A stretch of DNA of 64,000 nt from Symsagittifera roscoffensis (taxonomy: Eukaryota; Xenacoelomorpha; Acoela; Convolutidae), in assembly GCF_963678635.1 (NCBI RefSeq), contig NC_087064.1:39114532-39178531 (forward strand). The letters are read 5' to 3'. Position numbers and translations under genes: made by a program. Below are positions 53,501 to 63,500 of the stretch, one piece after another. Every line of letters starts with the position of its first letter. Position 1 is the first letter of the stretch. The notes beneath the pieces are model-generated. The model ran no database searches. It was not told the DNA's origin and worked only from the letters and a program-made list of their open reading frames with translations.

Positions 53501-56234
53501 GAGTGAACCATCCGAGATTACACTAGTCCACCTGGACATCTATGCCGACTACCTGAAGGAGAAAGATCCCAAACTGGACTCCAGGGCAGTGCGAGCACTG
53601 CTCACAACGGGAGGTCCGAGGCTGATGAAAGTGGACGGACATTATATCGATGTCCATGGCCCTTACCCAATCCTGATGAACGTGGATGGCATCAATATCT
53701 ACACGAAAGCTCACATAACTGATGCGAACGATCAGATTGGCCGGATATACATTGGTCAAGAGGAGCTGAAGGTTAGACGAATCGGACACAACGCGATGCT
53801 CGAACAAGATGCGGTGCATATTGGTTGCGAGGCCGATCTGGCCGCACACGTTCTGGACGTGCAAGGCAGACAACTTTCAGTAAAGGGACTGCTAGACACG
53901 GGAGCAGTGGTTAGTGTCATGCCAGTCAAAACTTGTACCGACATGGGTTTCGAAAGGTCGGATCTCATACCGACAAATATCAGGTTGGCAGCTGCCAATC
54001 AGGGAGCGATCTATGTCACTGGACGAACCCCGATCATTTCACTGCAGCTCGGAGGAAGACATCTTTGGATGAGCTTCCTAGTAGTGGAGAATTTGGACGA
54101 ATCCGATCAGTTCATCTTAGGAAGGGATTTCGTTCGCAACTTTGACGTCACGATCGATCTCAATGACGGATTGATTAGGATCAAGGATCCTGAGAGAAAG
54201 TATGAAAAAAGACCCCTTAATAAGATCTTAATTAATCAGGCCAAGGTGCCGATTTTTCTGGATCGGAAAGTTAGATTAAAACCAAACCAAGCCGTAGTAG
54301 CGACGTTTAGGATGAGGAACTTGAATGAACTCAGCAATGACAGACAGGTGTGTCTGGTACCAAATCCAAACAGTAAGAGCTCGGCTATTTTAGGAAGAAG
54401 CTTCTCACTCACTCAGAGCGGACTGTGTGTGAGTGTGTTATTGAACACAGAAGCAACAACAGTGACAATACAGAGGGGAAAGAAACTTGGCTACGCTTTG
54501 CCTCTGAACACAGACTTTCAGAGTGTGGAGAACTTGAAAAAGTTTGATGTTACTAAATGTCCATTACATGCGAACCAAGAATGTATAATGAAAAGAGTGA
54601 ATGAATTGAAATCTTCTAGGAAATTGTTTTCAATGAAGTCGGAATTAGATGATGGGCTGTCTAGTTGTTCCAACTTTCCTGAGAGGCCGACGGAAGCAGA
54701 GTTAGCAGCGAATAAGCCTGTCCTACCTGAGATAGAACACCTGAAGGGTAAAATATCAGATAAGGAATTAGATTCGCTCAGAGCGGTGCTAAATCGGAAC
54801 GCAGACGTTTTTTCAAAGCATAAGGCCGACATAGGTTGTTGTAATTTTGTAGAGCACGAGATTGAGATAGAAGAGGGCTCGGTACCTCATAGGGAAGGGG
54901 CGAGAAGAATGACCCCAAACAAGTCAGAAGCGTGTAGGAAGGAAATCGAGATGTTAATGGAGTGCGACATGATCGAGCCGTCGAAGTCCCCATGGGCTTG
55001 TGGTGTGGTCATGGCGAAAAAGAAAGGGGGACAACTCAGATTCTGTTGTGATTTCCGTTATCTGAACGCAGTGACTATAAAGGACGCATACCCGATTCCC
55101 CGCATCGATGAGAGCCTATCCAAGCTGGGGGACGCGAAGTTCTTCACGACGTTGGATTTGGGCTCTGCGTTCTGGCAAGTGCCACTCAGAAAGCAAGATC
55201 GAGAGAAAACAGGCTTCGCGTGTGACCTGGGACTGTTCCAGTGGAAGAGGATGCCATTCGGATTGTGCAACGCGACGGCCACATTCCAGCGACTGATGGC
55301 CCAGGCACTCACGAGCGTCACTAAGAAATACGGGAATCTCATCATGTGTTATGTCGATGATGTCGTGATTGCAACACCAACCTTACAAGACCACATAGAG
55401 AGGTTGGAGGAGGTGTTTTCTTGCATGAAACAGGCGGGTCTGAAATGTAAGCCCTCTAAGTGTGAAATCCTCAGGGATTCCATAAAGTATCTGGGCCGCC
55501 TGGTTGACAAACATGGAGTGAGACCAGATCCCGAAGCGGTTGAAGCGGTGCTGACCTGGAAGGCACCTAAAACAGATACACAGCTGATGAGTTTTCTGGG
55601 ATTCGCTAATTATTATCGAGAGTTCATCAAGGGGTATGCTGACAAAATATACCCCATGCAGAGGTTGATGAGAAACAAGGGCAAAAAGTTCACCTGGACT
55701 GATGAGGCACAAGTTTCATTTGAAAACATCAAACGTGAACTTTGCGAGGCACCGGTCCTCGGCATGCCAACAGAGAAGGGGATGTTCGTGCTGGACACGG
55801 ATGCATCAGTGGTTGCGATATCGGGCATACTTCACCAGGAGCAGGAGTGGAACGGGAGAATGGTTCTTCGTCCGATAGCCTACGGGAGTAAAGTCCTGAG
55901 TGATACTGAAATGAAGTACGGCGCACCAAAAGCGGAGATGTTTGCGGTGATCACTTTCGTGGAAAAATACAGGGCCTACTTGGGGAGTGCTCCCTTCAAG
56001 TTACGTGGGGATAATCGTGCCCTGGCCTGGCTGAAAACCTATTCGCTGGACCAAAGTTATATTGGTCGTTGGATTTTGCGCCTGGATGGATACCACATGA
56101 TCATAGAGCACCGTACCCGTGACAAGCACCAGAACGCAGATAACCTCAGCAAAAAGACAGAATTTTATGAGCGCCTCGAGGAGAAACAGGCTAACCAATC
56201 AGAGATCAAAGACGGGTTTTCCTTTCTGGAATAA
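50589..56234 (+). CDS. ORF1: Gag-protease-reverse transcriptase-RNase H polyprotein, 1,881 aa
   Basis: Starts at ATG 50,589 and is one uninterrupted frame with no Gag/Pol frameshift. Residues 1-280 are acidic/Ser-rich; ~285-420 form a predicted coiled coil. A retrotransposon Gag (capsid) region follows at ~535-705. Two CCHC knuckles sit at 741-754 (CANCGSMDHHVSAC) and 793-806 (CFFCNLEGHFKSDC). The aspartic protease has LLDTGA with catalytic Asp 1103 and a later ILGRDF. RT has YVDD at 1588-1591, preceded by the LDLGSAFWQV block. RNase H has Asp 1736/1738 (LDTDAS), RGDNRALAWL and the RDKHQNADNLS end. It ends at TAA 56,232, after which the same frame continues with pol-like residues for ~14 codons, so the stop may be a lesion rather than the natural end. 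Confidence 0.95.
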   Translation: MQRRDSLGLTTKIPRLSKGSTRKLKTRRSQSSFSSASDVFAENESTKGQSDLSVSEMRLRSEKNLDGDQRRSAETRTASETLVDPFDEEEQTLIRPDFEPSEDLEREEVERTEETSERSEVEPREEVLFKGMFKSETKSHRWRGEYSHSASTHSSLAKQSNNAMMSSISPSEEQPGSKAKKSWKTLYDERTASLPSVGLTSSHDYPEIAHPDVNFTPCPRNDKNRKVSSASPTRPMSDGITMGASSTFDRLMTSMSKQKGGASSSTRLQPQLTSSSLGLTPSFGVTGDISDLFAGVMNGLDELRRDMTKRIDQVDERAHKGQENLRDELTHVKSQARIDQAQLIRNTDQCLAESLAQASKESYEREARMTREIERLLNDHDSTYANTMTSLEKRLDAKSDLMMRKLDAILNGSSWQEHSNPRERSRHANVGDGTGSNARAQQGSRTNYEPRNKERPRAAPQRPGWRNPVPPEADATPETRLPTVPQVSSVPDLTTVSQDTTMYASMFEPLNRSLETFITKLSKSTERGERSRRTLKKPKSYKDESDGCIDTWIEVMKLHFEEENLSKKQECSALTSNLEGTALSCVMAKRANERDSARKIFDILLNRFGSGVQGHQAMVKFENRRQRDEESIDKFLDDLELLRRRSNPDERISERNLAIASKFMDGVRSEELKTIMATHFTLSLDQVPTPDDLRMKSREYLLIKPRAQNRYSNYGNYSGTNTGANSSWYKPRDDMDKRRSCANCGSMDHHVSACSAYKQNMKAIGYFLEDADATEEDHEEYVRGLIMKYGPRCFFCNLEGHFKSDCTQFWDAVADAKHLRHEEALSGVKASRARLMNEAESRRKETTPSTFTTKKVKTWPDEVVASNLEAESSSPLKVDYGLAARTALQNVKQDLATKEVEQWVRSELESTDLRESFKVLGKTSKVEDKEEPRKQGLKLNVISGKTFGMTKEGTKIMSIISVAGHQVVKNLSEPSEITLVHLDIYADYLKEKDPKLDSRAVRALLTTGGPRLMKVDGHYIDVHGPYPILMNVDGINIYTKAHITDANDQIGRIYIGQEELKVRRIGHNAMLEQDAVHIGCEADLAAHVLDVQGRQLSVKGLLDTGAVVSVMPVKTCTDMGFERSDLIPTNIRLAAANQGAIYVTGRTPIISLQLGGRHLWMSFLVVENLDESDQFILGRDFVRNFDVTIDLNDGLIRIKDPERKYEKRPLNKILINQAKVPIFLDRKVRLKPNQAVVATFRMRNLNELSNDRQVCLVPNPNSKSSAILGRSFSLTQSGLCVSVLLNTEATTVTIQRGKKLGYALPLNTDFQSVENLKKFDVTKCPLHANQECIMKRVNELKSSRKLFSMKSELDDGLSSCSNFPERPTEAELAANKPVLPEIEHLKGKISDKELDSLRAVLNRNADVFSKHKADIGCCNFVEHEIEIEEGSVPHREGARRMTPNKSEACRKEIEMLMECDMIEPSKSPWACGVVMAKKKGGQLRFCCDFRYLNAVTIKDAYPIPRIDESLSKLGDAKFFTTLDLGSAFWQVPLRKQDREKTGFACDLGLFQWKRMPFGLCNATATFQRLMAQALTSVTKKYGNLIMCYVDDVVIATPTLQDHIERLEEVFSCMKQAGLKCKPSKCEILRDSIKYLGRLVDKHGVRPDPEAVEAVLTWKAPKTDTQLMSFLGFANYYREFIKGYADKIYPMQRLMRNKGKKFTWTDEAQVSFENIKRELCEAPVLGMPTEKGMFVLDTDASVVAISGILHQEQEWNGRMVLRPIAYGSKVLSDTEMKYGAPKAEMFAVITFVEKYRAYLGSAPFKLRGDNRALAWLKTYSLDQSYIGRWILRLDGYHMIIEHRTRDKHQNADNLSKKTEFYERLEEKQANQSEIKDGFSFLE

Positions 56235-56263
56235 GAAACCTACGACAAGCTGCCACTTACTAG

Positions 56264-59200
56264 GTGGTTAGACAAGTCGGACATCCTATACCCGGACACC
56301 CTGACCTTCCAGTGGAGACGGCCGCGGAGATAAAGCTTTTAGCCAGAGGCGAGCCCGTTCCGTTGGATCTGCTGGTCCGATCCAACTTGGTACAGCAAGA
56401 ACTTACCAGGCTGGGCATAAACAGCATGGCTCTATTGAACAGGACGGTGAACGTGGCGCCGGACGTCATGGGAAAGCTCCGTGACTTGTTGGACAGGGAA
56501 GTGGATAGGCATGATGGTGAATGGATGGAGACCATGCAGCGGTTGACGGTCACCGAGAGAACAGAGAAGAGGCCAGTGTCCATTCGCAGCCGAGGCTTTG
56601 AACGGGATTGCAGGTCGATTGTCAACCAGCTGGTGAGCTCGATGCCGAAGGAGGTCTTGTTGAGAACTTCGTTCACTGAATGTGGAACACTGAATCAGAA
56701 CCAAACTACTGAGGAAGTCAGGATCAGGTCGAAATCTAGCTTCACGAGGAGAGTGCATTTCACGGATGCAAAAGAAGAATACGAGTCGAGCCCAGATTGT
56801 TCGTCCGTGGACGAGACAATGTCCGGGGAGTCTGATACCTTCGAGCCAGTCAAGGACGACTCGTCTGAGGAGTCAGACACCTTTGAGACCGTGCGGGACG
56901 GCTTGTCCGGGGAGAGGTTGACGAGACCACCTAGGGGCAGAATTTTGTCCGGGGAGTCGAGTTTGAAGCGACCGATGGACAGAGTTTTGTCCGGGGAGTC
57001 GAGAAACATCTCAGACAACTTGGAATATGATGTTGGGAAATCAGTCGACTCAAGTGTTGACTCGAGGCCCCAGTCCTGGGACAACACGTCTGAAACAACT
57101 TCCAATTCCGATATGTTAGAGATCGCAATCCGCTCCTTATTGGTAGACTGGAAGCAGCGTGGGCTGGACCGAGAAACACATCAGGATCCAGACAGGGACA
57201 GATGCACCTCAGATGAAGAGGGCACTGTGGTAGATAATGCCGCAGACGAGCTCGAGCTGATAGCAGTTTCGAAACGCCCAACCAGATTGCTGCCACATGG
57301 TACGGTCGTCCGTACCAATCTGGAACCATCTGTGCAGGAAGCGACGCCTTTGAAAAAGATATGGTGTGTCAAATTGATGGACGATGCTCATGCTCCGGAG
57401 ATAATGAGTGGGCAAATGAACGCGGTAAAGACGTATTTGAAAGCCAGGTACAGGCTGTCGGATCTCCTAAGGGCTCAACGAAATGATACAATGACGAGCA
57501 GTCTGAAGAGATGGATCGAGAATGGAGCACCTGACAAGGGAGACTTGGAAGAAGACAGCTACAAGATCTTAAAGCAATTCTACTTGAAGCGAAACGACTT
57601 GTTGTACCTGAATAAGGAGGGAATCGTTGCCTGCAAGCGAAAAGAGGAGGACAAGGTCCTCTATAAATACAATTCAATAGTGTTACCACAGTTGTACCAG
57701 ACTGAATTGCTCTTTCGCTCACATGATCAGATGGGCCATCAAGGCGTGGACAAAGTGTATAACAGGATACAGAAACGATTCCAATGGCCGGGATTGAAAA
57801 AGGCTTGTGAGAAGTGGATTGCCGCATGCCTGTCATGTCAACAGGCGAAGGATCCCAGGAAACTAAGGTTCCCCCTACAGTCAATAGAGTCGTCAGGTTT
57901 CAACGAAGTGGTGCAAATTGATCATCAGAAAATCTGCATGACAGCAACGGGCTATAATCAGGTGCTGGTAATGATCGACCATTTTACGAAGTATGCGGAA
58001 GCAGCACCCTGCATGACAGCATCGGCGGAAGAAACATGTGATCATTTGATAAATGTGTGGATGGCGAGGCATGGCTGCCCCATCACGTTCCAATCGGACA
58101 ATGGCAAAGCATTCGTGGGTGATCTCACGAAGGAGTTGATGAAAAGGTCGCAGGTAGCGCAGGCCCACTCGACCACTTATCACCCGCAAACGAATGGCCT
58201 AGTCGAGAGGCAAAACCGCACACTGGTATTCATGCTGAGAGTCTACTGCTCGCGTTACATGGATGACTGGGACAAGCACTTGCCGCAAGTGATGGGTGCT
58301 TACAACAGCACGGAGCATTCCACCACGGGAATAAGTCCGCACATGATGTTAACGGGTCTTGAAAAAGCGCTCCCATTGACGTTTTTCTACCCTGAATATG
58401 AGGGGAAGAGGACAGCACCGCAAACGTACGTGCGGGATGTTATTAGAAGACAGCAGGACCTCAATGACTTATGCAGGAGGAATACGCAACAGGCGCAAAT
58501 TAGACAAAAACGGAGGTTTGATAAAAGGACAGCTGATGCGAAGGCCTACTCAGTTGGCGACTACGTCTGGGTGTTCCAGGAAGTGGTTCCACCAAAAGGA
58601 ACCAAGAAATTATTAAAGAAATGGCGTGGTCCATTTCAGATAACAGAGGTGCACCAAGGAGGTCGTTTTTATCGATTGAGCACTGGAAGAGCAGCTCATT
58701 ATGAAAACATCAAACCACACAATGCCTCGTCAGAGGATTGGTGCATCCCAGCGGACATGCAAGAGGGAGACTATTTGATAGTGGATCCTGCTTGTGAAGT
58801 GAATGAAAGGGGTACTCGCGACAAAAACGACGGGAATGAGGTGGTGGACGACTGCGACCTACCACTGGATCTCGAGTTGACCGAGCGAGTAGAGGTGGAC
58901 GATGAAACTCTACCCTATGCCGAGGAAGACTGGGACTGCCCGGAACAAATTGAAATTGACAAAGGAATACAGCCTGACTTTCCTCTCACTATGGAAACAC
59001 GCCAAAGCAAGAGAGGAAAAAACCAGAAGAAATACAATCCGTACGGCGAGGATTTCGTTGTAGACAGGATAGTTGTAAGTGATGTCATGGACTCGCTAGT
59101 GGGACTGGACGAAGTGGCGATGTTAGAAGAAATCGACTTGGTGAATGATATGGATCAAGATTGGATCGACGATCGATCAGAACCGGAAGTGGAGTTCGAA

Positions 59201-59413
59201 TCAGAAGCGGAACAGACTCATGAGCAAGAACTAACGAACTTGCGCGTGCTCGAATGGCTCCATGATCTGCCGACAGATCCAAAAGAGACGATCCTGACGA
59301 TTCAGGACGTCGATAAAGACGGCATCAAATACATCAGTCATGACAATACCGAGTCCAACTGGGTCGCCCCAGATGTCCTCTACTTGTTCCACAATCCAAC
59401 CTCGATCTCCTAG
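56264..59413 (+). CDS. ORF2: integrase with long N-terminal extension, up to 1,049 aa
   Basis: The frame opens at 56,264 directly after an in-frame TAG; the first ATG is at 56,426 (residue 55). The HHCC zinc-binding domain starts at His 487 (HDQMGH) and ends with CLSC. The catalytic core has Asp 553 (QIDHQ), Asp 612 (FQSDNG) and Glu 648 (NGLVERQN); the D-x35-E spacing is typical. A GPF-type module (KWRGPFQITEV) follows, then a ~200-residue acidic tail. Residues ~165-250 hold repeated LSGES/SEESDTFE segments. The start region looks like the linker that in related elements joins RNase H to integrase in one polyprotein. Here it is separated by a stop and a probable one-base loss near 56,277. It inserts element DNA into the genome. 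Confidence 0.93.
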   Translation: MVRQVGHPIPGHPDLPVETAAEIKLLARGEPVPLDLLVRSNLVQQELTRLGINSMALLNRTVNVAPDVMGKLRDLLDREVDRHDGEWMETMQRLTVTERTEKRPVSIRSRGFERDCRSIVNQLVSSMPKEVLLRTSFTECGTLNQNQTTEEVRIRSKSSFTRRVHFTDAKEEYESSPDCSSVDETMSGESDTFEPVKDDSSEESDTFETVRDGLSGERLTRPPRGRILSGESSLKRPMDRVLSGESRNISDNLEYDVGKSVDSSVDSRPQSWDNTSETTSNSDMLEIAIRSLLVDWKQRGLDRETHQDPDRDRCTSDEEGTVVDNAADELELIAVSKRPTRLLPHGTVVRTNLEPSVQEATPLKKIWCVKLMDDAHAPEIMSGQMNAVKTYLKARYRLSDLLRAQRNDTMTSSLKRWIENGAPDKGDLEEDSYKILKQFYLKRNDLLYLNKEGIVACKRKEEDKVLYKYNSIVLPQLYQTELLFRSHDQMGHQGVDKVYNRIQKRFQWPGLKKACEKWIAACLSCQQAKDPRKLRFPLQSIESSGFNEVVQIDHQKICMTATGYNQVLVMIDHFTKYAEAAPCMTASAEETCDHLINVWMARHGCPITFQSDNGKAFVGDLTKELMKRSQVAQAHSTTYHPQTNGLVERQNRTLVFMLRVYCSRYMDDWDKHLPQVMGAYNSTEHSTTGISPHMMLTGLEKALPLTFFYPEYEGKRTAPQTYVRDVIRRQQDLNDLCRRNTQQAQIRQKRRFDKRTADAKAYSVGDYVWVFQEVVPPKGTKKLLKKWRGPFQITEVHQGGRFYRLSTGRAAHYENIKPHNASSEDWCIPADMQEGDYLIVDPACEVNERGTRDKNDGNEVVDDCDLPLDLELTERVEVDDETLPYAEEDWDCPEQIEIDKGIQPDFPLTMETRQSKRGKNQKKYNPYGEDFVVDRIVVSDVMDSLVGLDEVAMLEEIDLVNDMDQDWIDDRSEPEVEFESEAEQTHEQELTNLRVLEWLHDLPTDPKETILTIQDVDKDGIKYISHDNTESNWVAPDVLYLFHNPTSIS

Positions 59414-59439
59414 ACTTTGGGCGATCGACGGGGACGTCG

Positions 59440-60069
59440 ATGGATATTTTTGTCCGGGGAGTGGGGATAGGACTCACCCACACCGAAAATCTGATAATAA
59501 AAAAATTGAAATCGGCAGGAGAAACCGGAGAACTAGAGACAGAGGGCGAGAATGCTAAAAAACCACCTTTTGGACGAATCTTTGAATCTTATTTTGATCT
59601 ACTGAACCATTATTCGAACAATATCGTCATAACGGACAGCGATTTCATACTCACGGAACGCACGTGCGCCATAGCGATAACCGCGGACGTAAGCTTCAAA
59701 ACAGCACTAGCGGCTGACTTCAAAAGAGAGTATAAGAATATCGAGTTTTTATGGAAACAGAGGCCTGGTGTGGGAGGAATGATAGCGCTGCCCCCTGTTG
59801 CATCGCAGATACCAGGGAAATATTTGTGTTTCCTGGTTACCAAGGCCACTGATAGGCAACACGTAGATCCAAAGAGCTTGGTATTGGCCTTGACTCGACT
59901 TAGGGATTTTTTGGTTGAGAGAGGAGTGACCTCTCTCTCGTTGCCAGTATACGATCCTAATAGGGGAAAGCTACATCCGAGAGAGTTGTACGCACTTGTA
60001 CATGTGATATTTTCAGAGACTGACATAGAAGTTTACTTACATAAAAAATACTATCTGAGCATATGCTAA
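59440..60069 (+). CDS. ORF3: macro-domain-like protein, 209 aa
   Basis: ATG 59,440, 26 nt after the integrase stop and in a different frame. Residues ~67-200 follow the macro-domain pattern: a TDSDF strand, AIAITAD, a helix LAADFKREYK, then VGGMIAL, KYLCFLVTK, a helix with LTRLRDFLVERGV, a strand SLSLPVYD and a final helix and strand FSETDIEVYL. Macro domains bind or remove ADP-ribose. Here the first ligand loop (normally D...GxGxA) reads DVSFKTALAAD, and the glycine-rich loop after the Pro reads YDPNRGKLHP, so classic ADP-ribose binding or hydrolysis is doubtful. Both substitutes are conserved in the relic at 340-870. Identification is from the pattern by eye; a profile or structure search would settle it. 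Confidence 0.6.
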   Translation: MDIFVRGVGIGLTHTENLIIKKLKSAGETGELETEGENAKKPPFGRIFESYFDLLNHYSNNIVITDSDFILTERTCAIAITADVSFKTALAADFKREYKNIEFLWKQRPGVGGMIALPPVASQIPGKYLCFLVTKATDRQHVDPKSLVLALTRLRDFLVERGVTSLSLPVYDPNRGKLHPRELYALVHVIFSETDIEVYLHKKYYLSIC

Positions 60070-60545
60070 GAAATGCGCTCGGCGATAAGTGGTTTTTATT
60101 AAGTTACTCGATAAGAATTAGAGTCAAGTTTTAGATTAGGTTAGGTTTTAGGTACAGTATTAAGGATTATGTTTTTATGTGACAGTATAGGTGTGTGATG
60201 TTTATGTGTTTATGTGTTATGTTTTCGTTATGATATGTTTTATGTTTTGTGTCATAAAAGACCTGGGGTACTCCAGGTCATCAAGGTGACAGCGCACATT
60301 CGTGCTACTCTGACAAAGGTAAAGGTGGACGATCCACCTTGGTGCTAAATTTTAAATCGGAACTGAAAAAAGAATTTCAATGGAGAGTTTTAAAGAATTG
60401 AATGATGTTGTATCCAAAAATGATGGTTCTAAGTCGCGACTTGTTTTTTAGATCTTGATTGATCGGAAATTGTTTACTGAACACTGAATCAGACGAGACA
60501 GAAAGAAATTACACGACACGACAACAAGAATCAAGACGATAAGAA
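60070..60545 (+). promoter_or_regulatory. 476-bp spacer before ORF4 with two hairpins
   Basis: No gene. GT-rich TGTTATG repeats (60,180-60,255) are followed by two perfect hairpins: 60,260-60,279 (GACCTGG/CCAGGTC, 6-nt loop) and 60,322-60,340 (AAGGTGGA/TCCACCTT, 3-nt loop). A TTTTTTAG acceptor-like site lies at ~60,443-60,450. It is the only sequence that could bring about expression of ORF4, by splicing, internal initiation or an internal promoter. Confidence 0.45.
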
Positions 60546-63500
60546 ATGGGTGACACGAACGAACTCATGGAATTCCTCTCAGCGAGTCTAGGAGCGACTC
60601 TAGACGAGATCTATCAGCGGCTGATCGATTGTCATTTCACACGAGAAGACCCGGGGTTGGCGATGTTTGTGGTCGCGCTCCTTAATGCACTAGGACGAGA
60701 GGGTCGAGGGAATCGCCCTACGGAAGTCGTGTTGATGTTGGCCTTCGGTGAGTCCGGGACCGCCGAGAGAGGCCGAAACCGACTGATGAGATGGAGGCGT
60801 GGAGAAATGTCTGGCCACGACCTGGCTCGTGAGCCCGGACTAGGCGAGCAGAGGGACCACCGGCTAGGTGAGATGCCCTTACCAGTCCAACCGGCGCAGC
60901 CACTCTTCGGAGCGAAGAGACAACGTGATGGGCCAGGCCCGTCACATTCGGTCGACTCTCCTACAGCTGCTCCTCCTTTGAAGAAAGTGAGGGTGAGTGA
61001 GATAGAGATCCAGACGTCGGAGACGATCGAGACGCTGGAGAAGAAGGAGAAAGATCAGAGCGAGCTGTGTGCCAAACTCCAGGAGTATAGGGCAATAGCT
61101 CGAGAAAGAGACGAATGGAAGAAGAAGTACGAAGATCTTCAGGTGGCTTATAAGGAGGATGAAATCAAGCACCTGAAGGAGCTGTATATGGCGAAGGTGA
61201 GCCAAGTGTCACCGGAAGTCCTGGCGAGCATGAGATCCTTGGAGGGATCCAACGACACACGCTCCGGGACAACAGCTCAGGAGCTGTGTGTATCGAGAGA
61301 GCCCGAGGCTCCTCAGCAGACACGACTGTCTGCTTCTAGTCAAAGGTTCACGATACCAGACCCTTCTGACACTTACCTCGCCCCTCAGTTCCAAGAATCA
61401 TTCAACCAAGTGGCCAGGGCGACAATGGAGGAGATCAACCGAACCACTGGACGGACATTGGGTAGGATCGTCAATTCCCAGCGTCGTGATCAGTCATCAA
61501 ATAGCTCGGAGCGAGCACCCCACACGGTAGTGCCCTCGGGGACTGCGCATGGCAGAACCTATCAAAAGTCCCGCGTAGTAGATATCAGGAAGAATCTGAT
61601 GACACGGCACCAGTTCACGCAAGTAGCTGCGGAGCATCCTCGAGCCTGCCTGAATGACATGAGCTGGAACCCCGCTACGAACGACCAGGTGATTCCCCCA
61701 GGGAGTCGCCACCTGATCATAGGAGACAGTTTGGTGAGGGATCTGAATGAGATCTCCGTCTATGGTCAGACAACCACTTTGTCCTTTGGAGGAGCTTCAG
61801 TGGCTCAGGTCATCAAGATGATGGAATTCCAAAGCGAGGATCACCTGGATACGCTGGTGATAATGCTAGGAACTAATGACGTCTCGAGAGCCCCAGTGAC
61901 TCCCGAGTGCAAGTGGGAGCCTCTGCTGGTGTGCCTCCTGAATGAACTGAAGGAGAAGTACAGGCCCAGGTTTGTGGTGCTGTGCACGATACCACAAAAC
62001 CCGCTGATGGGCACCACAGTGGCAGATTTCATGAACGGCAACGTGACACGGTGGAACGAAATGATCCGTAATCTGGTGAGAAACAACTTTGGCGAGTTGC
62101 GACTTCTGGATCTCGAAAACACGCTGCGCATGATTGATCATTTTGCGCTTACCAAAGATGGGATACATTTCAACACCCAACGAGGGAGACACTGGATGAA
62201 TGATGTATTTCAGACGCAATTGAGAGAAATGGAGCAGGAGTCGAGGGCGACCAGTTCTCTGGCTCGGACCAGCTCAACGACCGGAGGAAGTAGAATAAGG
62301 GCAAGCGTGCCCGAATCCCTCGTCAACCGCCTAGAGCCCTTGGCAATGGAGACGGCTGTAGCCGCACCCACCGCTCCGAGCTCAAACGTGAGAGAGAGGC
62401 TAGGGACTGCTCCTCCTCCCAGAACACAACCGCTTGAAAGCCGACTCGGCAGATCAGTGGTTCAGAACAGAAATAACTCCCAGACCGTGCCTAGGAGGAA
62501 CGATCCGCCCGCCACGGCAAGCCCTGCTCCAGCAGCAGGATCATCTACGAGCGCCGTGCCTGCGGAGGGAGTTGAACCAGGCAGCCTGCTGCTTTGGAAT
62601 CGATCAGACCCTAGTCATTGGAGACAGTATAAGACGGACATGTCCACGAAGCTGAACATGAATACCCTGACGTGTCGGGAGGACGCGATGAGAATGATTG
62701 GCGGAGAAAGTCCCACGGTGTCGCGATTGTATCGGATACCAGGTGTGGATTGGCTGCTAGCAGAGCAGGAGCAGTTCAGCTCTACGACTAAGCTCCGACA
62801 TGCAGACTTGAACGGGTTGCCTCAGGACAATACCTTTGGACCTTTGAACACACGATCCCTTGCGGACGTCAGACAGAGAGCCCGGGAGTTGACGCCACCT
62901 GCTCGAAGGGGCAAGTTTCAGGCAGAGAACAAGCCCAATAACAAGCATCATAAGATGTACAGGCAGTTCGCTAAACCACCCGGTCAGACGCCTGGCGAGT
63001 ATTCAAGGGACTACCCCCGAACGACTACGGTAGATGGAGATGACCAGAGATATGGGAAACTGAAGGCCCAAATAGGCGATGGCCTGTTCGCAGCTTACGA
63101 TCCCTTAGAGATGAAAGCTGCAAAGTATCTGATCGTAGCCAGTTCCGATTATCTCTATACGCCCCGTTCTCTCTTTTGGCTCGACGTGATTTTCTTGACG
63201 GCACCTAAATTGGACTGGGGACAAGCAATCGGCATGATGATAAGTGTGCGAAGGGTGGTCCGTATGGAGCCGCAGGTAATAGTGGTTGCAGGCTCAAATG
63301 ATCATCTGCAAAGCAGGGGCTTATTGTCACGTCTGACGGATGGGTCGATCCCGAGTAACGAGGTCATAGGGGAGGCGATAATGACACTGCTCTCGGCGAT
63401 GGCTGAGGTAGAGGCAGCAGCAAAACAACGCTTCACCCAAAACGTGGTGAAGGTGATCTTTGTATTGTCACCAGGGTACGCTGCATTACCAGAACCCCTT

